DNA from: Gammaproteobacteria bacterium
GTDB taxonomy: Bacteria; Pseudomonadota; Gammaproteobacteria; Steroidobacterales; Steroidobacteraceae
Assembly (NCBI GenBank): GCA_011391405.1
Contig: JAABQQ010000111.1
Location: 37,788 to 101,787, forward strand
Reading direction: 5' to 3'
DNA length: 64,000 nt
In this document: positions 20,115 through 28,232 of the stretch, in pieces
Layout: the number at the start of each line of letters is the position of its first letter
How positions within the stretch are numbered: the first letter of the stretch is position 1
Translations under genes and position numbers: made by a program
Notes under the pieces: model-generated
Seen by the model: the letters and a program-made list of their open reading frames with translations, nothing else
Database searches by the model: none
Told to the model about the DNA's origin: nothing

Positions 20115-20295
20115 TTACCCTGCCGGCCCGGCACGCATCGGCGCGGCGTGGCCCCGGCCGCGAAACCTGCGGATTGCATCACACATTGGCACACCCACGC
20201 GCGCAAGGGTTGTGTCGGTCGGCCGACCGCGTTTTAGTGATGCAATCGCAGACGTGGGTGATCGCTTGGCCTTCATTATTTTCGCCGCAGGACCG

Positions 20296-21231
20296 ATGAC
20301 AGCCTGCCGGATGCGGACGATAGCGGCCGGCCGGGTGCTGTCCTGCGTGCTGGTGATCGCGGTTGCGCTGATGAGTGCCTGTATTGCTCTCGGCTACCGC
20401 ATGGCGAAGGACGCTGCGAGCGAATCGGCCACCGCCGGGATTGCCGCCGCAGGAGGCCGAATCGACCCGAAGCGCGCCGAAGGCCGCGTAGTCATCGATC
20501 GTATCGGCGACTTGTCAGGCAGGCTGATCCGCCTTGAAATCGAGGCGGCGGCGCTGGCCAGGCGGCTCGGCGTGGCGCCGTCGCCAGTGACTGTCAAACC
20601 CGTGCGCGCGGAGCCAGCCGTTGATGACCGGCCTCGCGGCGGACCATTGCTGCCACTTGGCAACGCCGCGCCGTTGACTGGAACACCAGCACAGGTTGCC
20701 GTGGGCGACCATGGCATCGGCCTCTCGCACCTCGAGACGGAGATCGGGCTGCTGGAGGCATCGCTCGATCGCATGGCCGGCCTCCTCGACGACCGCGACC
20801 TGACGACCATGACGTACCCGAACCGCCTGCCGGTACAGGGCCGCATGCCGAAGATCAGCTCGGGATTCGGGGTTCGCCATGACCCGTTCACGGGACGGCT
20901 TGCGCGACACATGGGCCTGGACATACCCGCGACCTACGGCACTGCGATTCTCGCGAGCGGCGGCGGCCGCGTGCTGACGGCCGGCTTCCGCGGTCCATAT
21001 GGCAAAGCCATCGTCATCGATCACGGTCACGGCACGCAGACGTTGTACGGTCACTGTTCGGAGCTGTATGTACGCGCGGGGGAACTCGTGATGCCGCGGC
21101 AGAAGATTGCGGCAGTGGGTTCCACCGGCCGATCGACCGGACCCCACCTGCATTTCGAGGTCATACGTAACGGCAAGCGTGTCGAACCCGGCCAGGTGCT
21201 GGTGGACGTCCTCGCCAGGAATGCGAATTGA
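20296..21231 (+). CDS. M23 family metallopeptidase
   Basis: SGFGVRHDPFTGRLARHMGLDIPA...VIDHGHGTQTLYGHC...GSTGRSTGPHLHFEV. Confidence 0.92.
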   Translation: MTACRMRTIAAGRVLSCVLVIAVALMSACIALGYRMAKDAASESATAGIAAAGGRIDPKRAEGRVVIDRIGDLSGRLIRLEIEAAALARRLGVAPSPVTVKPVRAEPAVDDRPRGGPLLPLGNAAPLTGTPAQVAVGDHGIGLSHLETEIGLLEASLDRMAGLLDDRDLTTMTYPNRLPVQGRMPKISSGFGVRHDPFTGRLARHMGLDIPATYGTAILASGGGRVLTAGFRGPYGKAIVIDHGHGTQTLYGHCSELYVRAGELVMPRQKIAAVGSTGRSTGPHLHFEVIRNGKRVEPGQVLVDVLARNAN

Positions 21232-21599
21232 AGCCTGCCGCCATCCGCACGCCCACGCTCAAGCTCGCCGCCGCTCGCCTGGAGTTCAGCCGCGACCGTC
21301 GCTTCAAGAACGTGCTGCACGTGGCAGTCGTAGCGGCGCTCGTGTTCCTGCTCGTCATGGTCGGCTGGCGGCTGCATGCGGACAGCCGCTCATCCGCGAC
21401 CGTGCTGGCAGGACTCAGGCAGCAGAACTCGGCACTCCGAACGGATCTCTCGCGTGCCCTGGTCGAACTGGAGCTGGAGCGTTCCACGCGAGCGGCACTC
21501 GCCCGCCAGGTCGCGGAGCTGAACGACGAATCGCGCGAGCTGAAAAGCCGCCTCGATTTCTTCAACGCGCAAAGCGGCCGTGCGGGCAAGACGCGCTGA
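21228..21599 (+). CDS. Small membrane-anchored coiled-coil protein, operonic with M23 and bactofilin
   Basis: One TM helix plus coiled coil; TTG start overlaps the M23 stop. Confidence 0.65.
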   Translation: MKPAAIRTPTLKLAAARLEFSRDRRFKNVLHVAVVAALVFLLVMVGWRLHADSRSSATVLAGLRQQNSALRTDLSRALVELELERSTRAALARQVAELNDESRELKSRLDFFNAQSGRAGKTR

Positions 21600-21643
21600 C
21601 CTGCCAGGCCCGACAGCACTGCCGATCACTCGAGGACGATTCC

Positions 21644-22078
21644 ATGTTTCGCAGAAAAACTGACCAGCCTTCCATCGACGTCTCGCGATTGTCGAGCCTG
21701 ATCGCGGCCGGCGTCGAGATTGCAGGCGACGTCGTCGTCACGGACGGAGTGCGTATCGACGGCCAGGTCGTCGGCAACGTGTTGTCAAAGCCAGGCACGC
21801 ATGGGCTGCTCGTGCTGAGTGAGCTCGGTCGCATCGAAGGCAACGTCAGCGTGCACGACGCTGTCATCAACGGCACGATCTGCGGCGACCTCGAGGTGGA
21901 GAATTTCATCGAGCTGCAGGCGAACGCCCGTATCACCGGCGCCATCAGGTACCGCACCCTGCAGATGACCTGCGGCGCCCGCGTCGAAGGCAGCATGATG
22001 TGCATCGTCGATCGCACTGAAACCCGGGTGGTCACGACGAGTAACGTGGTCAGCCTGTCCAAGGTCGCGGAGTCTTAG
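21644..22078 (+). CDS. Bactofilin (polymer-forming cytoskeletal protein)
   Basis: IAAGVEIAGDVVVTDGVRIDGQVVGNV...GRIEGNVSVHDAVINGTICGDLEV beta-helix repeats. Confidence 0.92.
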   Translation: MFRRKTDQPSIDVSRLSSLIAAGVEIAGDVVVTDGVRIDGQVVGNVLSKPGTHGLLVLSELGRIEGNVSVHDAVINGTICGDLEVENFIELQANARITGAIRYRTLQMTCGARVEGSMMCIVDRTETRVVTTSNVVSLSKVAES

Positions 22079-22098
22079 CTGCGAGCTCGCCGAGCCCT

Positions 22099-22395
22099 TC
22101 ACTCCGGTACGTAGCCAGCTTCGCGTTGATGCCGGACCGACAGGATCAGAACAATGTCCTGCTCCACTTCATAGCTGTGCAGAGCAAGGTAGCCAGACCT
22201 GCCGCGAGAAACGACAAGTTCCCTTAGCCCCTGCTCGGCGGGACGCCCGATCAGGGGATGGTTCTCGAGAACTTGCACTGCCTCCGCGATGAGGTCCACC
22301 GTTTCGAGCGCGGCGACTGGCTCAGTCTGCAGGAGAAAATCGGTAACACGATTGAGATCAGAGAACGCCCGCCCGGCGTAAATCAGGCGCGCCAA
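22099..22395 (-). CDS. RelE/ParE family toxin
   Basis: LIYAGRAFSDLNRVTDFLLQTEP...LENHPLIGRPAEQGLRELVVSRGRSGYLALHSYEVEQDIVLILSVRHQREAGY. Confidence 0.9.
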   Translation of the reverse strand: MARLIYAGRAFSDLNRVTDFLLQTEPVAALETVDLIAEAVQVLENHPLIGRPAEQGLRELVVSRGRSGYLALHSYEVEQDIVLILSVRHQREAGYVPE

Positions 22396-22667
22396 GACTT
22401 GGCCCTTGGCTTCGGCGCGGATTTGCTCTGCGCCCGAGCGCGTATGTATGTATGAACATCAGCGGCTGCGTAACCTCTTCCGGACCCAACCGCGTCCTTT
22501 CTCGCGGCGACTGCGTCGGCGATGAACTGGGCTCGCCGCTCCGCATTTGCAGCCGCGGCGCGAATGGCGTCAACCATAAATGCATGTGGCGTGACGCCTT
22601 GCTGCCTGGCTGCAGCGACCGCAAGCTGCTTCACATCTTCCGGGAGCTTCAATGACGTCGTAGACAT
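22383..22667 (-). CDS. RHH/CopG-like antitoxin
   Basis: MSTTSLKLPEDVKQLAVAAARQQGVTPHAFMVDAIRAAAANAERRAQF; overlaps the toxin start. Confidence 0.85.
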   Translation of the reverse strand: MSTTSLKLPEDVKQLAVAAARQQGVTPHAFMVDAIRAAAANAERRAQFIADAVAARKDAVGSGRGYAAADVHTYIRARAQSKSAPKPRAKSWRA

Positions 22668-22675
22668 CGCGGAGC

Positions 22676-22707
22676 CTTCAGGCTGAAGGTGTTACCAGGG
22701 TAACACC
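22676..22707. promoter_or_regulatory. Putative antitoxin operator: two abutting palindromes
   Basis: CTTCAG-G-CTGAAG (22676-22688) and GGTGTTACC-AG-GGTAACACC (22688-22707), just upstream of the antitoxin ATG. Confidence 0.55.
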
Positions 22708-22848
22708 CGTAAGCGGACAGGATCAATCACACCTGGCCCTCCGGCCGTATCGCAGCGAGAGGTCGTTTCTGGTCGAACCCGGTGGTTGCTCAATCTGTTA
22801 TCGACCCGAGAACCTCGCGCCAGCCAATACGATTTGGTGACAGAGCAG

Positions 22849-22882
22849 AAAAAAAGCCCTCGCTGGCGAACCAGCGAGGGCT
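22849..22882 (-). terminator. Rho-independent terminator of the TonB receptor gene
   Basis: 12-bp perfect stem AGCCCTCGCTGG-CGAA-CCAGCGAGGGCT with a T-tract on the minus strand. Confidence 0.9.
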
Positions 22883-22937
22883 TGAGTCTGCGAACGCCGT
22901 GCCGACGTCAAGCCGGCACGGATCTGCAACGGACCGA

Positions 22938-25823
22938 TCAGAACCTGTAGTTCAGGCCCAGCAGGTACTGCGTGCCGTACTCCTGGTAGTCCAGGAGGCG
23001 CTGCTTGTTTTCCGAGTAGGCGATGTACGGCTCGTTCGTGAGGTTGTTGACCTGGAACAGGACCTGCAACCCTTCGAACATGTTGCCGCTGAACGCGTAA
23101 CTCAACTGTGCGTCCGTGATCATGTCGGCATCGACGAAGCGCAGCGCACGCTCGTTGGCAAAGTTGGCAACTTCACCGATGTACTCAGAGCGGTAACGCG
23201 TCGCAATGCGGGCGCCGAAGCCGTACTTTTCATAGTACAACGTGGCGTTCCACACGTCCTGCGACAGGCCAGGCAACGTGATGTTCTCGTTCGCAACCGA
23301 GCTGATCGAACCCTGAATCTCGATGTCGCTGTCCGTGTACGAGTAGCTCAGGATCGCGCCGAAGCCGTCGAGCGCGTCGGAGAACACGTCGAACGGCAGC
23401 GACGCCGCGAACTCCATGCCCCACAGGTAGCCGCCGTTGCCGTTCACCGGCTGCGTGAAGCGGCCCGTGCACTGCTTCGTGACGCCCGGCGGGAAAGCCG
23501 TGTCAGGCGTGGTCGCGCACAGGGCAGTGAAATCGTGCCCGTCGGTCGTCTGGTTGTAGATGTAGGTATCCAGGTCCTTGTAGAACGCGGCAGCCGAGAC
23601 GTAGCCCTTGTTCTCGTAGAAATACTTCTCGTACGACACGTCGAGGGCCCAGGCCTTCCACGGGTCCAGCTGGGCGTTGCCGCCGCTGCCGCCCGGCTCG
23701 CCGGTGGCGAAGTTGAAGCCACTCTCTTCCGTCGCCTTCAGCTGGTCCATGCGGGCACGGGCCAGTTCCTGCGCGAGACCGACGCGGACGGCCTGCGAAT
23801 CCGGCAGGATGAACGCCAGGTTGATCTGCGGCAGGACGTCGGTGTAGTCCTTGCCGTCCGTAACGCCAAACACCGCGTTGCCCGCGCCCGTGTCGACGCG
23901 GAACGAGTCGGAACTCTGGTCCGTGTAGATGACCTGCACACCAGCATTGCCGCGCATCGTGACCGTGTCGGAGATATCGTGGTTCAGCTCGCCGCGCACG
24001 TAGGCGGTGATGACCTCTTCCTCGACCGTCCAGAACTTGCCGGCCAGGTAGGCGAAGCCCGGCTGCTGCGGCGTACCCCAGACGACGGGGTTGAAGTACT
24101 CGCGCAGCACGCCGTTCACGTTGAGGGCCAGCGCCTGACCCGCATCTGCGTAGCTCAGGTTGGTGTTCCTGAGCAGAAACTGCTGGTCGACCTGGTAGTA
24201 CCCGCCGCCGATCGTGCTCAGGCCCGATTCCGGCGATTCCTTCTCCTTCGTGCGATCGCTGTAGTTGGCGCCGAACGAGACGCTGTCAAACCACCACAGG
24301 TCGGCGGTGCGTGTTGCATCCAGCCGGAACGACGTCAGCTCGTCTTCCGTGTGCGGCTTCTTGGTGTAACCGGAGCCGTAGATCGTCGGGCCGATCTGGA
24401 CCTGCGTCGGATCGGTGTAGTCGCGCGTGAACGACAGCGACGGCATGTTGCTGTTGTTGCGCAGCTGGAACGTGCCCGTGTCGTACTGGTTGCGTGGCGC
24501 GGTGCCGTTCGCGGGCAGCGGCACGTACTGCGCGTTGATTTCCGGCTGCAACTGGTCGCGCGTGGCCTTCGAATAGCTGATGTCGGCCACCATCGACCAC
24601 TCGTCGTTCAGCGTGAACTCGTTGCGCCAGCCCGTCGCGAAGATCTCGTCTTCAGTGGTGAAGAGGAAGTTGCGCACGAGCGGCATCACGTTGTTCAGCG
24701 TGCCGGCGACGATCGTGTCGGCCGCGACGGTGGTGTTGGAGTAACCGAACACCGTGCCGTCGGGGAACGTGCCGTCGCAACACGGCGCCGGGTAGCCGCC
24801 GAGATTGACCTCGAGGCTGCGCGCGTTGTTGGTCTGGTCCATCGTCGAGTAGTACAGGTCGATCACGCCCGTGTACATGTCATTCGGCTCGAACTGCAGC
24901 GACGCCATCAGGCCGTCACGTTCGGTGGAACCCATGTCCGCACGGACTTTCATGCCGTTCGTCACGTAGTTGCCGGCCGCGATGCCAGGATTGTTTACGC
25001 AATTGGCCGGCGAGCCGCCGCCGCAGCTGGCTGCGCCACCGCTGCTGCCTGCGGCATTCCATGGCTCGTACGTGCCGAAGCCGCGCGTCGCCAGCGGACT
25101 GTCGAGATGGGCGTAGCCGAAGGCAAAGCCGAGCTTGCCGTCCATGAACTGGTCGATGTAGGAGAAGCTCGCGCGATACCCGGTGTCGTCCGAGTCGGCG
25201 CCGAGGTCGTCGTTCGAGTTCATCTCGCCACGGATGTTCAGCGCGATGGTCTGCTTGCCGTAGTCGAGCGGGCGCACGGTGCGGAGGTCGATCGTGCCGG
25301 CCAGGCCCTGGCCGATCAGCTGCGAGTCCGGCGTCTTGAAGACGACGACCTGGCTGATCAGTTCGGAGGGGTACTGGTCGAATTCGACGTTGCGGTTGTC
25401 GCCGGTGCTGACCTGCTCGCGGCCATTCAGCAGCGCGGTGGTGAAACCCGGGTCGGTGCCGCGGAGGCTGATCGCCGAGGCGCGGCCTTCGGCGCGCTGT
25501 GACGTGAGGCCCGGCAGGCGCGAGATCGATTCAGCGATGCTGGTATCCGGCAGCTTGCCGATGTCTTCGGCCGAAATCGCCTCGACGATGCTCGACGCGT
25601 CCTGCTTGACCGCGATCGCGCTCTCGATACCGGCGCGAATGCCGGTGACGACGATCTCCTCGAGTTCACCCTCGGCAGCCGGCTCCGTCTGAGCCAACGC
25701 CATGCCAGGCATGCCCAGCGCAATGGCGATCGCGAGCGACAGCGCGGTGCGGCGGGTGGGATAAAGAATCGAACTGAAACGATCAGCGGCGCGCTTGTCG
25801 CCGGACTGCAAATGCTTGGCCAC
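22938..25823 (-). CDS. TonB-dependent receptor (outer-membrane, likely carbohydrate)
   Basis: EEIVVTGIRAGIESAIAVKQDASSIVEAISAEDIGKLPDTSIAESISRLPGL plug domain; C-terminal GLNYRF. GTG start at 25823. Confidence 0.93.
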   Translation of the reverse strand: MAKHLQSGDKRAADRFSSILYPTRRTALSLAIAIALGMPGMALAQTEPAAEGELEEIVVTGIRAGIESAIAVKQDASSIVEAISAEDIGKLPDTSIAESISRLPGLTSQRAEGRASAISLRGTDPGFTTALLNGREQVSTGDNRNVEFDQYPSELISQVVVFKTPDSQLIGQGLAGTIDLRTVRPLDYGKQTIALNIRGEMNSNDDLGADSDDTGYRASFSYIDQFMDGKLGFAFGYAHLDSPLATRGFGTYEPWNAAGSSGGAASCGGGSPANCVNNPGIAAGNYVTNGMKVRADMGSTERDGLMASLQFEPNDMYTGVIDLYYSTMDQTNNARSLEVNLGGYPAPCCDGTFPDGTVFGYSNTTVAADTIVAGTLNNVMPLVRNFLFTTEDEIFATGWRNEFTLNDEWSMVADISYSKATRDQLQPEINAQYVPLPANGTAPRNQYDTGTFQLRNNSNMPSLSFTRDYTDPTQVQIGPTIYGSGYTKKPHTEDELTSFRLDATRTADLWWFDSVSFGANYSDRTKEKESPESGLSTIGGGYYQVDQQFLLRNTNLSYADAGQALALNVNGVLREYFNPVVWGTPQQPGFAYLAGKFWTVEEEVITAYVRGELNHDISDTVTMRGNAGVQVIYTDQSSDSFRVDTGAGNAVFGVTDGKDYTDVLPQINLAFILPDSQAVRVGLAQELARARMDQLKATEESGFNFATGEPGGSGGNAQLDPWKAWALDVSYEKYFYENKGYVSAAAFYKDLDTYIYNQTTDGHDFTALCATTPDTAFPPGVTKQCTGRFTQPVNGNGGYLWGMEFAASLPFDVFSDALDGFGAILSYSYTDSDIEIQGSISSVANENITLPGLSQDVWNATLYYEKYGFGARIATRYRSEYIGEVANFANERALRFVDADMITDAQLSYAFSGNMFEGLQVLFQVNNLTNEPYIAYSENKQRLLDYQEYGTQYLLGLNYRF

Positions 25824-25905
25824 GGAGAGCCCCCTGGTTAGAGAAAGGTGTAGTGCACACCCAACACCGGATCCTAGTCGCCTAGCAAAACTACTTGCAA
25901 TGGCG

Positions 25906-25932
25906 TGCAAACGTATTCATTGAATAATGAAT
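25906..25932. promoter_or_regulatory. Putative LacI-type operator plus second palindrome
   Basis: TGCAAACGTATTCA (25906-25919) overlapping ATTCATT-GAAT-AATGAAT (25915-25932), upstream of the TonB receptor. Confidence 0.55.
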
Positions 25933-25967
25933 CAATGTTGCCCGGGTGCAACACCGGAAACTAGGGA

Positions 25968-28163
25968 TTAACCCTGACGTGCCACAGCGCGCGCGTTTGC
26001 AACGTCCCGCAGCAGCGCCCGAACGGACTCGCGACCGAAGATCTCGTCGATCCGGCAGGTCATCTTGCGCTGCCAGTTGGCATGCTCTTCGTTGGTGCCG
26101 GGCACGTTGATCGGGTCCGGCATGCCGATGAGGTCCTCGGCCTGGAGGACCACCAGGGCGGACGCGGTTCGCGCGAGATACACCTGGATCGCGTGCGCGA
26201 GCGCATCGGTGTACGCGTCCGGCGCCGACGAGGCTGCGGCCGGCTTCAGCCCGTCAGCCTCGAGCGCAACCAGTAATGCATGCCGGTCGCGCACGCGCTC
26301 GTCCGCCACGTGCTGGCGGGTTTCCTCGTTCGGATAGAGCGCCAGGCGCTGGCGCAGGTCGATGTCGCCGCCCGACCAGTAGCCGCGCAGGGTCGGCAGG
26401 TCGTGCGTCGTGACCGTCGCTATCGCACGGCGCGGATATTCACCGGGTGCGATGAAGCTGCCATCGGCGCGCTTTGCAAACAGCAGCACGCGGTACGAGT
26501 ACACGGCGCGTTCGTCCATCGCATGCGACATCTCGGGCGGCACGGTGCCGAGGTCTTCGCCGATGACGAGGCAGCCGTGCCGCTCGCTTTCGAGCACCAG
26601 CACCGACATCAAGTCGTCGAGCGGATAGTGCACGTAGCCGCCGGCGATCGAGCCGAGGCCGACCGGAACCCACCACTGGCGGAACAGCGCCATCACGTGG
26701 TCGAGCCTTAACGCACCAAAGTGCCGCATGTTCGCCGCGACGAGGTTGCGGAACGGCCGGTACTGCTCCGCCATCAGCACGTTCGGATCCTGCGGCGGAA
26801 TGCCCCAGTCCTGGCCCTTGAGCGCAAGCGCATCGGGTGGAGCGCCGACGCCGGCCCCCTTGCGATAGAGCGCCTGGTCGGACCACGTCTCGGATCCGCT
26901 CGGGTTCACGCCCACGGCGTAATCGCCGTAAAGCCCGATCGGCATGCCGAGCTTGCGGCCGAGCGCTTGCACCTCGCCCAGTTGCTCGTCGGCAAGCCAC
27001 TGCAGCCAGGCATGAAACTCGACCAGGCCCGCGTGCGCCTGCTCGAAAGCCTGAACGCCGGGGTGCGCCGGTTCGCGCAGTTCCTCGGGCCACATCGGCC
27101 AGCCCCAGTAGCGGTGACCATCGACGGCACGCATGTGTTCGTCGATGGCGTCGTGCAGCGCATGCCGGCGCAGCGATTCGCCGCGTTCGGCGCGGTAGGC
27201 CTGGAACTGCGCGACGCGTACCGACGTTTGCGCTGACTGGTCGCGACGGAAGTGCGCGTGCAGCAGTTTCAGGATGCGCAGCTTCGCCTGCGCCACGCCG
27301 GGGTAGTCCACGCAGGGCGTCGCGCGCAGGCGTGCGAGCTCAGCCTGGAATCCGGCGGCACGCACGGTCGCCTGTGCCTCGACACAGTGTCCGAACTCCG
27401 CAACGCGCTCAATCGCAATGTAGAGCACGTTCAGGAAGTGCCGTGTCGAAGGACTGTACGGGCTGAATTGCCACGGATTGCCAGGGAACAGCGCATGCAG
27501 CGGATTGAGGCCGACAAAGGCAGCGCCCTGCTCCGCGCACGCACGCACGACGGCAGCCAGGTCGGCAAAGTCGCCGATGCCCCAGTTCTGGTCCGAGCGC
27601 AATGTGTAGAGCTGCACCGCCACGCCCCACAGCCGCCCGCCATCGTGCAGGACCCTGGGTTCATGACAGGCCAGCGGCGCCACGACGAGTGCACAGGTTT
27701 CGCTCGCACCGCCGTCGAGTGCGACGTGCAGCGTGTGATAGCCGTGCGGCAAGTTGCCGGGCAGCGGCAGGTCGCGCCGTGTCAGCCAGCGGCCGTCGAC
27801 TTCGCGCCGCTCGTGTTCCGGCAGTTCCTCGGCGCGCACGCGACCGCTGATTTCGTTGCCGCCTTCGGTGGCGATGCGCCAGGCGAGTTCTCGCGCGAGC
27901 GAATCCGCCGGTACCGCAAGTGTCACGCCGTTGCGGTGCGGATGCACGACCGCCACGGGTGGCAACAGCGAACGCAGTCGCCCGGTTTCGCATTCGTGCA
28001 ATTCGCGCTCGATCGCCGCTGCATCGGACGTGGCGCAACCCATCGCCGCCAGGATCGCCGTCTTGGTTTCACGGCTGATGTGCAGCAGTTCGCCACGATA
28101 ATTGTGGTATGCGTCGCCGATACCGCGCTGCCTGGCGAGTTGATCGAGCAATGAGTCGAGCAT
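25968..28163 (-). CDS. malQ: 4-alpha-glucanotransferase
   Basis: GVAVQLYTLRSDQNWGIGDFADL, FSPYSPSTRHFLNVLYIAI, LRLDHVMALFRQWWVP, VTTHDLPTLRGYWSG. Confidence 0.95.
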   Translation of the reverse strand: MLDSLLDQLARQRGIGDAYHNYRGELLHISRETKTAILAAMGCATSDAAAIERELHECETGRLRSLLPPVAVVHPHRNGVTLAVPADSLARELAWRIATEGGNEISGRVRAEELPEHERREVDGRWLTRRDLPLPGNLPHGYHTLHVALDGGASETCALVVAPLACHEPRVLHDGGRLWGVAVQLYTLRSDQNWGIGDFADLAAVVRACAEQGAAFVGLNPLHALFPGNPWQFSPYSPSTRHFLNVLYIAIERVAEFGHCVEAQATVRAAGFQAELARLRATPCVDYPGVAQAKLRILKLLHAHFRRDQSAQTSVRVAQFQAYRAERGESLRRHALHDAIDEHMRAVDGHRYWGWPMWPEELREPAHPGVQAFEQAHAGLVEFHAWLQWLADEQLGEVQALGRKLGMPIGLYGDYAVGVNPSGSETWSDQALYRKGAGVGAPPDALALKGQDWGIPPQDPNVLMAEQYRPFRNLVAANMRHFGALRLDHVMALFRQWWVPVGLGSIAGGYVHYPLDDLMSVLVLESERHGCLVIGEDLGTVPPEMSHAMDERAVYSYRVLLFAKRADGSFIAPGEYPRRAIATVTTHDLPTLRGYWSGGDIDLRQRLALYPNEETRQHVADERVRDRHALLVALEADGLKPAAASSAPDAYTDALAHAIQVYLARTASALVVLQAEDLIGMPDPINVPGTNEEHANWQRKMTCRIDEIFGRESVRALLRDVANARAVARQG

Positions 28164-28232
28164 GCGATACCGTCCGGTTGGCGGTCGCGACGATGCCTTA
28201 CGTCAGGGACCGCCGCAAGTGTGTTGATCCGA

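Noticed and set aside
21228-22078. M23-bactofilin operon as a novel system
   Set aside because: Association of M23 peptidases with bactofilins is already well known; described as a feature only.
22782-25502. 906-aa plus-strand ORF opposite the TonB receptor
   Set aside because: Antisense shadow of the receptor gene; composition typical of GC-rich complementary frames and no domain recognised.
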